Below, one piece after another: positions 39,714-50,181 of a stretch of 64,000 bases of DNA; within the stretch, counting starts at the first letter, position 1; the number at the start of each line of letters is the position of its first letter. The stretch is from Syntrophaceae bacterium. Its GTDB lineage: Bacteria; Desulfobacterota; Syntrophia; Syntrophales; UBA2185. Made by a program: the position numbers and the translations under genes. The notes beneath the pieces were generated by a model. It was not told the DNA's origin. It did not search any database and worked only from the letters and a program-made list of their open reading frames with translations. The stretch spans positions 64,647-128,646 of the forward strand of contig PMBI01000059.1 in the NCBI GenBank assembly GCA_003153775.1, read 5' to 3'.

Positions 39714-40904
39714 ATGACAACAGATGAATTGATAGCGCTCTCAGATAAATATATTATGCCCACGTATAAACGCTTTCCCATTGTGCTCGTGAGGGGCGCA
39801 GGCGCCAGGGTCTGGGACAGCAACGGGAAAGAATACCTTGATTTTGTTGCAGGGATCGCCGTTTGCAGCCTGGGACATTCGCATCCCAAAGTTGTCGAGG
39901 CGATAAAAAAACAGGTGGAGATTCTCACCCATGTGTCCAACCTCTACCATATAGAACCGCAGATTCTTTATGCGCAGAAGCTCATGGAGAATTCTTTCGC
40001 CAACAAGGCATTTTTCTGCAACAGCGGGGCAGAGGCGAATGAAGCGGCGATAAAACTCGCCCGGAAGTATGCCTATGAAAACATGGGAAAGGGAAAATAT
40101 GAACTGATTACCATGAAGGATTCTTTCCACGGGCGCACGATGGCGACGGTGACTGCTACCGGACAGACGAAGTTCCAAGTTGGGTTTGCGCCCCTCCTGG
40201 AGGGATTCAAACATGTGCCGTTTGACGATATTTCTGCGCTCAGCAACGCGATTACGGATAAGACCTGCGGAGTCATGCTGGAGCCGATTCAGGGAGAAGG
40301 GGGCGTAAGGATTCCCGATGACAAATATCTTTCGCGAGTGAGAAAGATATGCGATGAAAAGGGAATACTCATGATCCTCGACGAGGTTCAGGTGGGGATG
40401 GCAAGGACGGGAACACTTTTCGCTTACGAACATTATAATGTAGAGCCTGATATAGTCACGCTGGCAAAGGCCGTTGGCAACGGTTTTCCCATAGGCGTGA
40501 TGATGGCCACCGATCGCGTTGCATCTGCGTTTCAGCCGGGCAGCCATGCCTCAACTTTCGGCGGAAATCCTCTCGCCATGGCGGCAGCGCTGGCAACCCT
40601 GGAGACCATCATGAAGGATGGCATCCTGGAAAATGTGAGGAAGGTGGGGGCCTATTTCACAAAGAGGCTGCACGAGCTGAAAGACAGGTCATCCATCATA
40701 AAGGAAATAAGAGGGAGAGGTTTAATTATCGGCATAGAGATCAGCATCGACGGGTCGTCAATAGTCAACGCGTGCATGGACCGGGGCTTATTGATGAATT
40801 GCACGGGCGGAAGCGTTCTTCGCTTCGTCCCGCCGTTGACTATTACGGAGAAGGATGTAGATGCTGCCGTGGCAATTCTGGGCGAGGTGATAGCGGACAA
40901 ATGA
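39714..40904 (+). CDS. argD: Acetylornithine aminotransferase
   Basis: FFCNSGAEANEAAIKLARKY; DEVQVGMARTGTLFA; STFGGNPLAMAAA. Confidence 0.95.
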   Translation: MTTDELIALSDKYIMPTYKRFPIVLVRGAGARVWDSNGKEYLDFVAGIAVCSLGHSHPKVVEAIKKQVEILTHVSNLYHIEPQILYAQKLMENSFANKAFFCNSGAEANEAAIKLARKYAYENMGKGKYELITMKDSFHGRTMATVTATGQTKFQVGFAPLLEGFKHVPFDDISALSNAITDKTCGVMLEPIQGEGGVRIPDDKYLSRVRKICDEKGILMILDEVQVGMARTGTLFAYEHYNVEPDIVTLAKAVGNGFPIGVMMATDRVASAFQPGSHASTFGGNPLAMAAALATLETIMKDGILENVRKVGAYFTKRLHELKDRSSIIKEIRGRGLIIGIEISIDGSSIVNACMDRGLLMNCTGGSVLRFVPPLTITEKDVDAAVAILGEVIADK

Positions 40905-41818
40905 AAAAAGATTTCCTAAGCCTCTATGATCTTGAACGGGCTGATTTTGAGGCGGTATTCGGAAAGGCTGATAAGGTTAAAAAGATGCTCAAGGCCGGTG
41001 TATCCCATACGCCGCTTGCCGGGAAGACCCTCGGGATGATTTTTGACAAGTCTTCTACAAGAACCCGAATATCTTTTGAGGTGGGCATTTATCAACTGGG
41101 GGGAATGGCGTTATTCCTGAACAATCGCGATACCCAGGTCGGCAGGGGCGAGGATATCTCCGATACGGCAAGGGTCATGTCAAGGTATCTTGACGCCGTT
41201 GTGATAAGGACATATTCCCAGTCCTTTGTAGAAGACTTCGCCCGGTATGCCACTATTCCCGTTATCAACGGCCTGACGGACGAGCAGCATCCCTGTCAGA
41301 TTTTGAGCGATCTTTTTACTATCAAGGAGAAGAAGGGCAGATATGAAGGATTGAAGGTTGCATATGTGGGAGACGGCAACAATGTGGCAAACTCATGGAT
41401 CGACGCCGCAGCCGGGCTTCCCATCCGGCTCAGCCTTGCATGTCCGGAAAAATACGAGCCAGAAGAGGCGATATTGGAAAGAGGCACGAAAAAAGCCGAA
41501 GGGGGCATAACTCTCTATCGCAATCCCGCTGATGCTGTGAAGGATGCAGACGTAATCTATACGGACGTCTGGACGAGTATGGGTCAGGAGGCGGAAAAGG
41601 AGGAGAGAAAAAAAATATTCAGAGGGTATCAGGTCAATGGGGAATTGCTTTCCCGCGCGCGGAAAGATGCCATTGTCATGCACTGCCTGCCCGCCCACCG
41701 GGGCGAGGAAATAACGGATGATGTTATCGACGGCCCCCATTCCGTGGTCATCGATCAGGCGGAGAATCGTCTTCATGTGCAGAAGGCGGTTATGGAGATA
41801 TTGATTTTAGGAGGATAA
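40901..41818 (+). CDS. argF: Ornithine carbamoyltransferase
   Basis: [48 protein letters not shown] overlap with argD, so the listed 40772 start is too long. Confidence 0.95.
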   Translation: MKKDFLSLYDLERADFEAVFGKADKVKKMLKAGVSHTPLAGKTLGMIFDKSSTRTRISFEVGIYQLGGMALFLNNRDTQVGRGEDISDTARVMSRYLDAVVIRTYSQSFVEDFARYATIPVINGLTDEQHPCQILSDLFTIKEKKGRYEGLKVAYVGDGNNVANSWIDAAAGLPIRLSLACPEKYEPEEAILERGTKKAEGGITLYRNPADAVKDADVIYTDVWTSMGQEAEKEERKKIFRGYQVNGELLSRARKDAIVMHCLPAHRGEEITDDVIDGPHSVVIDQAENRLHVQKAVMEILILGG

Positions 41819-41822
41819 GGTC

Positions 41823-43040
41823 TTGGCAGATAAGGTTAAGAAAGTTGTACTGGCTTATTCAGGAGGACTGGACACATCCGTCATTCTGAAATGGTTGATT
41901 GAGACGTACAAGTGTGAGGTAATTGCGTTTGCGGCCGATATAGGTCAAGAGGAAGAACTGGACGGTCTCAGGGAAAAGGCGCAAAAAACGGGCGCCAGCA
42001 AGGTCTATATAGATAATTTACAGGAAGAATTCGTGAGGGACTTCGTGTTTCCGGCTCTCCGGGCCAATGCCATCTACGAGGGCACCTATCTCATGGGTAC
42101 ATCGCTTGCGAGGCCTCTCATTGCAAAAAGACAAATCGAGATTGCTGAGGCAGAAGGGGCTGACGCAGTCTCCCATGGTTCAACGGGCAAGGGAAATGAT
42201 CAGGTGCGATTTGAGCTGACGTACACGGCCCTGAACCCGGCCATCAGGCTCATTGCTGCATGGCGGGACCCGAACTGGTTCTTTGATTCGCGAGGATCCA
42301 TGATCGATTATGCGCGGAAGCACAGGATTCCTGTTGCCATAACAAAGGAAAAGCCGTACAGCAGCGACAGGAACCTACTCCATATTTCTCACGAAGGCGG
42401 GATCCTCGAAGATCCCTGGATGGAGCCGCATGAAGATATGTTTGTACTCACAACGGCTCCCGAGAAGGCGCCTGACCTTGCTACATACGTGGAAATCGAT
42501 TTCCGGAAAGGGAATCCCGTAGCAATAGACGGGGTGAAGATGAGCGGCGCAAAGCTTCTCCGCAGCATGAACAAATTGGCGGGCGCCAACGGCATCGGCA
42601 GGGTCGACATGGTGGAAAACCGGTTTGTCGGTATGAAATCGAGGGGCGTTTATGAAACCCCTGGCGGTACGGCGCTCTGGGCCGCACATCGTGCCGTAGA
42701 ATCTATTACGATGGACCGCGAAGTGATGTTTATGCGTGACTCTCTCATTCCCAAGTATGCGCAGCTCGTGTACAATGGTTTCTGGTATTCACCGGAGATG
42801 AAGGTGCTGCAGAAGTTCATCGACGAAACGCAGGAAAATGTCACTGGTACTGCGCGGCTGAAACTGTACAAAGGGAATTGCATCGTTGTCGGACGCAAGT
42901 CGCCGAACTCGCTTTACAGCGAAGAATTCGTCACCTTCGAAAAAGACAGGGTCTACGATCAGAAAGACGCCACCGGCTTCATAAGGCTCAATGCCCTGAG
43001 GCTGAAGATTCAGGCCTTTATGAAAAAAGGAAAAATGTAA
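41823..43040 (+). CDS. argG: Argininosuccinate synthase
   Basis: [34 protein letters not shown]. Confidence 0.97.
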   Translation: MADKVKKVVLAYSGGLDTSVILKWLIETYKCEVIAFAADIGQEEELDGLREKAQKTGASKVYIDNLQEEFVRDFVFPALRANAIYEGTYLMGTSLARPLIAKRQIEIAEAEGADAVSHGSTGKGNDQVRFELTYTALNPAIRLIAAWRDPNWFFDSRGSMIDYARKHRIPVAITKEKPYSSDRNLLHISHEGGILEDPWMEPHEDMFVLTTAPEKAPDLATYVEIDFRKGNPVAIDGVKMSGAKLLRSMNKLAGANGIGRVDMVENRFVGMKSRGVYETPGGTALWAAHRAVESITMDREVMFMRDSLIPKYAQLVYNGFWYSPEMKVLQKFIDETQENVTGTARLKLYKGNCIVVGRKSPNSLYSEEFVTFEKDRVYDQKDATGFIRLNALRLKIQAFMKKGKM

Positions 43041-43050
43041 GGACAAGCTG

Positions 43051-44436
43051 ATGCCAGGAAAACAGAAAAAACCGTGGGGCGGGCGGTTCAGCCGGCCGAC
43101 AGCTGAGATGGTAGAGGCATTCACCGCTTCTATTCATTTTGACAAACGGCTCTATCGTTACGACATCGAAGGGAGCATTGCCCATGCCAGGATGCTTTCC
43201 AAGCAGAAAATTATTTCCAGGGAGGATGAGAGGGTCATAGTTAAGGGGCTTATGGACATCCTTCACGAAATTGAAAAAGGGCGATTTGCATTCAAGCCCG
43301 AGGATGAAGATATTCACATGGCCATCGAAAAGGTCCTGATAGAGAAGACAGGAGCAGCGGGCGGCAGGCTCCATGCAGGAAGGAGCAGAAACGATCAGGT
43401 CTCGCTCGACGTCCGCATGTACCTGAGAGATGAAATCCTGCAGATTGTCGGGGTCGTGTCGCGGCTGAAGGCATCTCTCATTGAGTTGGCCGCCAACGAA
43501 GACGGCACAATCCTGCCGGGATATACGCATATGCAGAGGGCACAGCCCGTCCTCTTAGCGCATTATCTTCTGGCCTACTGGGAAATGCTCGACAGGGACG
43601 AAGAGCGATTATGGGAATGCGAAAGAAGGGTGAACATCATGCCCCTGGGCTCGGCTGCCCTTGCAGGGACGGGTCTTCCCATAGACAGGGCGTTTGTCGC
43701 GAGACTGCTGAAATTTCCGGAGATATCCCGGAACAGCATGGACGCCGTGTCGGATCGTGACTTTGTCGCGGAGTTTATTTTCGTTGCCTCTCTTCTCATG
43801 ATGCACATGAGCCGGTTCTGTGAAGACCTCGTCATCTGGTCAACGGGTGAGTTTCAGTTTGTGGAGATATCTGACGCCTTTACCACAGGAAGCAGCATCA
43901 TGCCGCAGAAGAAGAATCCCGACGTGGCCGAGCTTATCCGCGGAAAGGCGGGGCGGGTGTATGGAGACCTTATTTCCGTGCTGACCATGATGAAGGCACT
44001 TCCCATGACATATAACAGGGACCTTCAGGAGGACAAAGAACCACTCTTCGATGCAGTTGATACAGTAAAGAGTTGCGCCGGCATTCTGTGTGAGATGGCG
44101 CCGTATTTGAAGTTCAACAGGGAGAAAATGCTGCAAGCAGCATCCGGCGGGTTTTCAACGGCGACGGATGTTGCTGAATATCTCGTCATGAGAGGCGTTC
44201 CTTTGCGGGAAGCCCACGAGGCGGTCGGGCGGCTCGTTGCGTATTGTATCGGGAAGAAAAAGGACATGTCCGCTCTGACGCTCTCGGAATTCCGGCGTTT
44301 CCACAAAGGCTTTGAGGAAGACGTCTACACGTTTCTCAAGGTGGAGCATGCGGTGCAGTCAAAGAAGAGCCCCGGCGGGACTGCGAGGAGAAATGTTTCG
44401 CTGCGGCTCAAGGGTATCAGAGGTAAGAAGAAGTGA
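43051..44436 (+). CDS. argH: Argininosuccinate lyase
   Basis: KKPWGGRFSRPTAEMVEAF; GRSRNDQVSLDVRMYLRD; GSSIMPQKKNPD. Confidence 0.97.
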   Translation: MPGKQKKPWGGRFSRPTAEMVEAFTASIHFDKRLYRYDIEGSIAHARMLSKQKIISREDERVIVKGLMDILHEIEKGRFAFKPEDEDIHMAIEKVLIEKTGAAGGRLHAGRSRNDQVSLDVRMYLRDEILQIVGVVSRLKASLIELAANEDGTILPGYTHMQRAQPVLLAHYLLAYWEMLDRDEERLWECERRVNIMPLGSAALAGTGLPIDRAFVARLLKFPEISRNSMDAVSDRDFVAEFIFVASLLMMHMSRFCEDLVIWSTGEFQFVEISDAFTTGSSIMPQKKNPDVAELIRGKAGRVYGDLISVLTMMKALPMTYNRDLQEDKEPLFDAVDTVKSCAGILCEMAPYLKFNREKMLQAASGGFSTATDVAEYLVMRGVPLREAHEAVGRLVAYCIGKKKDMSALTLSEFRRFHKGFEEDVYTFLKVEHAVQSKKSPGGTARRNVSLRLKGIRGKKK

Positions 44437-44924
44437 CAAAGACTCTCAGATTGCTGATTACGGTTTTGTGTTCCGTTATGGTCCTCGGGGGAGTGCTTTA
44501 CGGCTGCGGGAAGAAAGGTGATCCGCGGCCTTTCGGTGTCGCACCGCCGCCGACAATTTCCGACCTGAAAGCGAGTCTTGCCGATTACGGGGTTGTTCTC
44601 CGGTGGACAATCCCGGAAGCAAAAGGCGGCATTCAGAAATACAAGGTCGAGAGGAGTGAGCTTCTTGCGAAAGGGGCTGCCTGCCCGGAGTGTCCGCGCG
44701 AGTTTGCTCTTGTGGCTGACCTTGCGGCCAATGACCCCAAGCTGGCGAAGGAGGGGACGAATATTGCAATCTATCTGGACTCCAGAATTAAGGCGGGGTA
44801 TCTTTACACGTATCGCATTGTAACGTGCGATTTGTCGGGTCTTTGCAGCCAGGCCTCCAATATCGCGGAAGCTGTGGTCAGTGCTGATTTTCCGCGGGGA
44901 AAGGAAGGACCCGGAAAGAAATGA
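44433..44924 (+). CDS. Lipoprotein with LptM-like N-terminus and FnIII-like extension
   Basis: Lipobox then CGKKGDPRPF; sits between argH and lysA. Confidence 0.6.
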   Translation: MTKTLRLLITVLCSVMVLGGVLYGCGKKGDPRPFGVAPPPTISDLKASLADYGVVLRWTIPEAKGGIQKYKVERSELLAKGAACPECPREFALVADLAANDPKLAKEGTNIAIYLDSRIKAGYLYTYRIVTCDLSGLCSQASNIAEAVVSADFPRGKEGPGKK

Positions 44925-44969
44925 ATCGACCAGAAAGAGAAGAATTGTTGTTTTCAATGCCGGGAGCAA

Positions 44970-46226
44970 ATGAATTACTTTCACTATAAAGATAATGCGC
45001 TCTGGTGCGAGGAAGTTCCCGTCACAGAGATTGCCGGGAAAGTGGGGACGCCATTTTATCTCTACAGCGAGAGGACGCTGAAACATCATTTCCGCGTGTT
45101 CGATGCGGCTTTTTCCGGCGTCCCGCATATTACGTGCTTTGCCGTTAAGTCTAATTCAAATATTGCCGTGCTGAGAATTTTCATTGCCGAGGGAAGCGGC
45201 GTGGATATAGTCTCCGGAGGAGAGCTGTATCGGGCGCTGCAGGCCGGGGTTGATACGCGCAAGGTTGTTTATTCCGGTGTCGGGAAGAGGGTCGATGAAA
45301 TCGAATATGCCTTGGGCGCGGATATTCTGATGTTCAATGTGGAGTCTTCGCAGGAACTCGAGGTGATCAACAGCTGTGCCGAAAGGCTGAAGAAGAAGGC
45401 TTGCATTGCATTGAGGATCAACCCGGATGTGGATCCCGAAACCCATCCCCACATATCGACGGGGCTCATGAGCAATAAATTCGGGATCGACATCAAGAAG
45501 TCTCTCGAAGAATACCGCCGGGCGCGGACGCTGGGACAGTTGGAAATTAAAGGCGTAAGCTGCCATATTGGATCCCAGGTGACAAAGATTTCGCCCTTTC
45601 TCGACGCCCTCGAGCGCATCAAGAAGCTTGTACGGCTGCTGCGGGACGACGGCATGGATATCGAGTATCTCGATCTCGGAGGAGGCCTCGGGATTGCCTA
45701 CGATAAGGAGGATGTCCCTCATCCCTCGGAGTACGCCAAGGCCATTATCGATGCTTCAAAGGATATAAATTGTACTTTCATTTTTGAGCCGGGAAGGGTA
45801 ATTGTGGGCAATGCGGGAATTCTCGTCACGGAGGTTCTCTATACGAAGAGCAATGACGCGAAGAACTTTATCGTTATTGATGCCGGGATGAACGATTTGG
45901 CCCGTCCCAGTCTCTATAATTCGTACCACCGGATCCTGCCGGTGATTGACAAAGAAAGAGAGGAGATCATAGCCGACGTAGTCGGACCCATTTGCGAATC
46001 CGGCGACTACCTGGCGAAGGGAAGAGAAATCTCCAGATTTGAAAGAGGGGAGTTGATGGCGGTCATGAGCGCCGGTGCGTATGGCTTCACGATGTCATCC
46101 AACTATAATTCAAGGGGCAGGATACCGGAAGTCCTTGTCCGTGACGACCAATTTTTTGTAATTAGAAAAAGAGAGGTTTACGGGGATTTAATCCGGGGAG
46201 AGGTGATACCCGAATTTTTGAGATAA
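44970..46226 (+). CDS. lysA: Diaminopimelate decarboxylase
   Basis: CFAVKSNSNIAVLRIF; GVSCHIGSQ; EPGRVIVGNAG; GAYGFTMSSNYNSR. Confidence 0.96.
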   Translation: MNYFHYKDNALWCEEVPVTEIAGKVGTPFYLYSERTLKHHFRVFDAAFSGVPHITCFAVKSNSNIAVLRIFIAEGSGVDIVSGGELYRALQAGVDTRKVVYSGVGKRVDEIEYALGADILMFNVESSQELEVINSCAERLKKKACIALRINPDVDPETHPHISTGLMSNKFGIDIKKSLEEYRRARTLGQLEIKGVSCHIGSQVTKISPFLDALERIKKLVRLLRDDGMDIEYLDLGGGLGIAYDKEDVPHPSEYAKAIIDASKDINCTFIFEPGRVIVGNAGILVTEVLYTKSNDAKNFIVIDAGMNDLARPSLYNSYHRILPVIDKEREEIIADVVGPICESGDYLAKGREISRFERGELMAVMSAGAYGFTMSSNYNSRGRIPEVLVRDDQFFVIRKREVYGDLIRGEVIPEFLR

Positions 46227-46235
46227 GGAGCGATT

Positions 46236-47108
46236 ATGTTTAGTGGAGCAATTGTGGCAATCGTCACGCCTTTCAAGAAAGGTAAAGTGGATGAGAAATC
46301 CCTGCGGGAACTGATTGAGTTTCAGATCAAGAATGGAACCGACGGTATTGTTCCGTGTGGAACCACGGGCGAATCCTCGACCCTGTCTCATGAGGAGCAT
46401 GACAGGGTGATTGAAATAACGATAGATGCCGCAAGGAAAAGAGTCCCGGTCATCGCCGGCACCGGTTCGAACAGCACGGATGAAGCCCTGCGGCTGACGA
46501 GGCATGCCCATGAGGCCGGGGCAGACGGGGCGCTGCTGGCCTGCCCGTATTATAACAGGCCGACCCAGGAGGGTCTCTATCAGCATTTCAAGATTATCGC
46601 GGAAAGTGTTCCCATCCCGATTATCCCGTACAATATTCCGAGCAGGACCGGCGTTAATCTCCTGCCGGAGACCGTTGCGAGACTTGCAAAAATAGGCAAT
46701 ATCGTGGGGATTAAAGAGGCGTCGGGTTCATTGAAGCAGATGCAGGATGTAATCACTCTGTGCGGCGATAAATTTGACGTCCTCTCAGGCGACGATTTTT
46801 TTACCTTCCCCTTGTTGGCGATAGGGGGCAGAGGCGTCATCTCCGTTGTTTCCAATATCGCGCCTGCGGACATGGCGGCCATGGTAGACGCCTTCGCGGC
46901 GGGCGACATCAAGAAGGCGCAGCAGTTGCATCAGAAACTTGTTCCATTGATTGATTCACTCTTCATAGAAACGAACCCTGTACCGGTCAAGGCGGCGCTC
47001 TCCATGATGGGCAAGATCGCCTACGACGTGCGCCTTCCCATGTACAAGATGTCGGATGGCAACTACGAAAAATTAAAGGACGTCATGAAAAGTCATGGGC
47101 TTATCTGA
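46236..47108 (+). CDS. dapA: 4-hydroxy-tetrahydrodipicolinate synthase
   Basis: IVAIVTPFKKGKVDE; CGTTGESSTLSHEEH; PYYNRPTQEGLY; GIKEASGS. Confidence 0.97.
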   Translation: MFSGAIVAIVTPFKKGKVDEKSLRELIEFQIKNGTDGIVPCGTTGESSTLSHEEHDRVIEITIDAARKRVPVIAGTGSNSTDEALRLTRHAHEAGADGALLACPYYNRPTQEGLYQHFKIIAESVPIPIIPYNIPSRTGVNLLPETVARLAKIGNIVGIKEASGSLKQMQDVITLCGDKFDVLSGDDFFTFPLLAIGGRGVISVVSNIAPADMAAMVDAFAAGDIKKAQQLHQKLVPLIDSLFIETNPVPVKAALSMMGKIAYDVRLPMYKMSDGNYEKLKDVMKSHGLI

Positions 47109-47118
47109 CAGGGAAGAA

Positions 47119-47220
47119 TGTCATTCCGAACGAATGTGAGGAATCTTTTTATTTCCCTCACGTTAGTAAGTAAAAAGATTTCTCGTTTCACTCGAAATGA
47201 CAAGAAGGATCGATATGACA
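47119..47220. repeat. Palindromic MITE/REP-like element, copy A
   Basis: TGTCATTCCGAACGAATGTGAGGAATCTTTTT ... AAAAAGATTTCTCGTTTCACTCGAAATGACA inverted arms (47119-47150, 47172-47202), then GATCGATATGACA. Confidence 0.8.
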
Positions 47221-47264
47221 CCTTAATAATGAAATAGTATACTCAGCGACACAGGAGATTACGG

Positions 47265-48074
47265 ATGATCAAAGCGATCGTTACCGGCGCCGGCGGCAGG
47301 ATGGGAGGCAGGATTATAAGCCTTCTTTCCGAGGATCGGGAGATGAAATTGGCAGGCGCCGTGGAGCAGAAAGGGCATGCTGCAATCGGTCAGGATATAG
47401 GGGAGAAGCTCGGCCTCGGTAAGACCGGCATCCTTGTGGATGATAACCTTGTGGCATGCATCGGAAAAGGCGACGTGGTCATCGATTTCACGCATCATGA
47501 GGTGTCGGTGGGCCATCTCGAGGTCGCCCGCGAAAAGGGCCGGGCCATAGTGATAGGCTCCACCGGCTTCACTCCCGACGAAATGGCAAAGGCCAGGAAG
47601 ATTGCGGCCGGAACGCGCTGCGTCCTCTCTCCGAATATGAGTATCGGCGTAAATGTGATGTTCAAGGTTCTCGACTACGTGGCGGGTATACTCGGGGATG
47701 ATTACAATGTCGAGATAGTTGAGGCGCACCATAATTTGAAAAAGGACGCTCCCAGCGGCACGGCCATGAAAATGGCGCAGATCATATCGGAAAGACTGGG
47801 CCGTGACCTGGAGAAGGTGGGTGTCTTCGCAAGAAAGGGCATGGTTGGTGAAAGGACTAAATCCGAGATCGGCATTCAAACACTGAGGGCCGGGGATATA
47901 GTGGGAGAACATACGGTCATGTTTGGCGGCGCGGGTGAGAGACTGGAATTCATTCACCGCGCCCACAGCCGGGACAACTTCGCAAGGGGCGCCATACTGG
48001 CGGCGAAGTGGATAGTAAATCAGAAGAACGGTCTCTACGATATGCAGGATGTCCTGGGCATGAGGGAGAAGTGA
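47265..48074 (+). CDS. dapB: 4-hydroxy-tetrahydrodipicolinate reductase
   Basis: IKAIVTGAGGRMGGRII; GSTGFTPDE; EAHHNLKKDAPSGTAM. Confidence 0.96.
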   Translation: MIKAIVTGAGGRMGGRIISLLSEDREMKLAGAVEQKGHAAIGQDIGEKLGLGKTGILVDDNLVACIGKGDVVIDFTHHEVSVGHLEVAREKGRAIVIGSTGFTPDEMAKARKIAAGTRCVLSPNMSIGVNVMFKVLDYVAGILGDDYNVEIVEAHHNLKKDAPSGTAMKMAQIISERLGRDLEKVGVFARKGMVGERTKSEIGIQTLRAGDIVGEHTVMFGGAGERLEFIHRAHSRDNFARGAILAAKWIVNQKNGLYDMQDVLGMREK

Positions 48075-48080
48075 CATTAG

Positions 48081-48620
48081 GTGCAAGCGCAATTGCCAGA
48101 TGATCTCCGCGGAGTTGTCGCGTTTATTGGTGTAGGCTCCAATATGGATGATCCTGCGGTAAGGTGTAGAGAAGCTCTTTGTTTCCTGTCCGAGGCAAGC
48201 GGCATAAGGGTTCTCCGGCAGTCGTCCTTCTACCGGACGGAACCTGTCGGATTCGAAAAGCAGGACTGGTTTATTAACGCGGTAGCAGAGATAAGAACGG
48301 TCTTGACGCCGCAAGAGCTGCTGAAAGCTACGCAAGAGATAGAGGACAAGATGGGACGGCTAAAAGGAGCAAGGTGGGGACCGCGGGTTATAGATCTCGA
48401 CATCCTTCTTTATGGTCAGGAGGTCGTTGAGGATGATGACCTGGTAATTCCCCATCCCGAGCTTCACAAGAGGCGATTTGTTCTTCAACCTCTGTGTGAA
48501 ATAGCGTCTTATGCTATTCACCCGGTCTTCGGAGTGTCTATCCGCGGGCTGATGGACAGACTCGATGATGACAGCAGGGTTTATCTGTACCGCACAAGTG
48601 GAGAGCCATGCTTAGCTTGA
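48081..48620 (+). CDS. folK: 2-amino-4-hydroxy-6-hydroxymethyldihydropteridine pyrophosphokinase
   Basis: AFIGVGSNMDDP; QSSFYRTEPVGFEKQDWFINAVAEI; GPRVIDLDILLYG; IPHPELHKRRFVLQPL. Confidence 0.95.
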   Translation: MQAQLPDDLRGVVAFIGVGSNMDDPAVRCREALCFLSEASGIRVLRQSSFYRTEPVGFEKQDWFINAVAEIRTVLTPQELLKATQEIEDKMGRLKGARWGPRVIDLDILLYGQEVVEDDDLVIPHPELHKRRFVLQPLCEIASYAIHPVFGVSIRGLMDRLDDDSRVYLYRTSGEPCLA

Positions 48621-48901
48621 TTCGCTTAGTAATTTTTGCTTTTCTCATTTACCTTGCTTACAGGCTCGTCAAATGGATAATCGTGTCGCCGGGAATCAAG
48701 GGCCGGGACATGTCCGGGCATCAGGTGCCTGCCGCGCCAGGCGAGGACCTGGTGGAGGACCCATTCTGTCATATATATGTACCGATGAGTCAGGCCCACA
48801 AAGCAACTATTGACGGGCAGGATTTATATTTTTGCAGTGAAAAGTGTTTGAATAAATACATATCGGAACACTCAACAAAGAAAGCGCAGGGGGCCGCATG
48901 A
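48608..48901 (+). CDS. Membrane-anchored YHS/TRASH-like small protein
   Basis: N-terminal [41 protein letters not shown]. Confidence 0.65.
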   Translation: MLSLIRLVIFAFLIYLAYRLVKWIIVSPGIKGRDMSGHQVPAAPGEDLVEDPFCHIYVPMSQAHKATIDGQDLYFCSEKCLNKYISEHSTKKAQGAA

Positions 48902-49548
48902 AATTTTTTATTGATTCTGCAAACATTAACGAAATCAAGGAAGGCATCAGCCTGGGGATGGTTGACGGCGTGACGACCAACCCGTCGCTGATTGCCAAAG
49001 AGAAGAGGGGATTCGAAGAGGTTGTAAAGGAGATCCTCGAAGTGGTCGACGGACCGGTGAGTCTGGAGGTCATCGGCTTGGAGGCAAAGGGCATGGTCCG
49101 CGAAGGTAAGAAGCTCGCGAAGCTGGGCAAAAACGCCGTAATAAAGGTTCCCATGACCACGGAGGGCTTGAAAGCCACAAGGATTTTTGCAGACGCCGGA
49201 ATCAGGGTTAATCAGACACTGATTTTCTCGCCGGTACAGGCCCTGATGGCGGCAAAAGCCGGCGCCGCGTATGTCAGCCCCTTCGTAGGCAGGCTCGATG
49301 ATATTTCTCACGACGGGATGGGATTAGTGGAGCAGATCATCACGATTTTTGATAACTATGGCTTTGAAACGGAGGTCATCGTGGCGAGCGTGAGACATCC
49401 GCTGCATGTGCTGGAAGCGGCGCTGATGGGCGCTGATATCGCGACCATTCCCTTTAATGTGATCGAAAAGCTCGCCAGGCATCCGCTGACGGATAAGGGG
49501 ATAGAGATGTTTTTAGCCGACTGGAAAAAAGTCCCCAAGAATAGATAA
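48898..49548 (+). CDS. Transaldolase / fructose-6-phosphate aldolase family
   Basis: [61 protein letters not shown]. Confidence 0.94.
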   Translation: MKFFIDSANINEIKEGISLGMVDGVTTNPSLIAKEKRGFEEVVKEILEVVDGPVSLEVIGLEAKGMVREGKKLAKLGKNAVIKVPMTTEGLKATRIFADAGIRVNQTLIFSPVQALMAAKAGAAYVSPFVGRLDDISHDGMGLVEQIITIFDNYGFETEVIVASVRHPLHVLEAALMGADIATIPFNVIEKLARHPLTDKGIEMFLADWKKVPKNR

Positions 49549-49567
49549 CGGGCACGGGCATGCTGAT

Positions 49568-50170
49568 ATGATCGATCTCATAAAAAAATCTTTTGGCCGG
49601 CTGCCGGATCTGACGGAGAAGGGGGCGCGCTTAAACTTTCCCAACATAATAACCGTCCTGCGGGTCACCGTCATTCCCGTATTATTTTTTCTCCTTCTTT
49701 CTCCCGGCAGAGACGGGAGTCTCATAATTGCCGGATTATTTATTCTTGCCGCTCTCACGGACCTCCTTGACGGGTATCTGGCCAGGAAATACGAGATCGT
49801 CACTGTGATGGGAAAATTCCTCGATCCCATTGCGGACAAGCTCATCGTCAATACGGCGATGATCCTGATGATTCCCATCGGACGTATCTCTGCATGGATT
49901 GTTGCCATCATAATCATCAGGGATTTTGTCGTCGATGGAATAAGGGCAATAGCTCAGTCGGAGGGCTTTGTCATTCAGGCAAGCAGGCTCGGCAAGCGAA
50001 AGACCCTTTGCCAAATATTTGCCGTGTCCGCCCTTATGATTCATTATCCCTTCCTGGGTGCAGATGCCCATGCAGTCGGAACGGTAATACTCTACATTGC
50101 CCTCGCGCTATCCGTCACGTCGGGCATAGATTATTTGATAAAGTTTTATGAGAATATCTCAAGCCGGTAA
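49568..50170 (+). CDS. pgsA: CDP-diacylglycerol-glycerol-3-phosphate 3-phosphatidyltransferase
   Basis: LNFPNIITVLRV; LTDLLDGYLARKYEIVTVMGKFLDPIADK. Confidence 0.94.
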   Translation: MIDLIKKSFGRLPDLTEKGARLNFPNIITVLRVTVIPVLFFLLLSPGRDGSLIIAGLFILAALTDLLDGYLARKYEIVTVMGKFLDPIADKLIVNTAMILMIPIGRISAWIVAIIIIRDFVVDGIRAIAQSEGFVIQASRLGKRKTLCQIFAVSALMIHYPFLGADAHAVGTVILYIALALSVTSGIDYLIKFYENISSR

Positions 50171-50181
50171 GAAGGATTGCT

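Noticed and set aside
39741-40547. 268-aa minus-strand ORF
   Set aside because: Antisense to argD; shadow ORF.
47259-48335. 358-aa minus-strand ORF
   Set aside because: Antisense to dapB/folK; shadow ORF.
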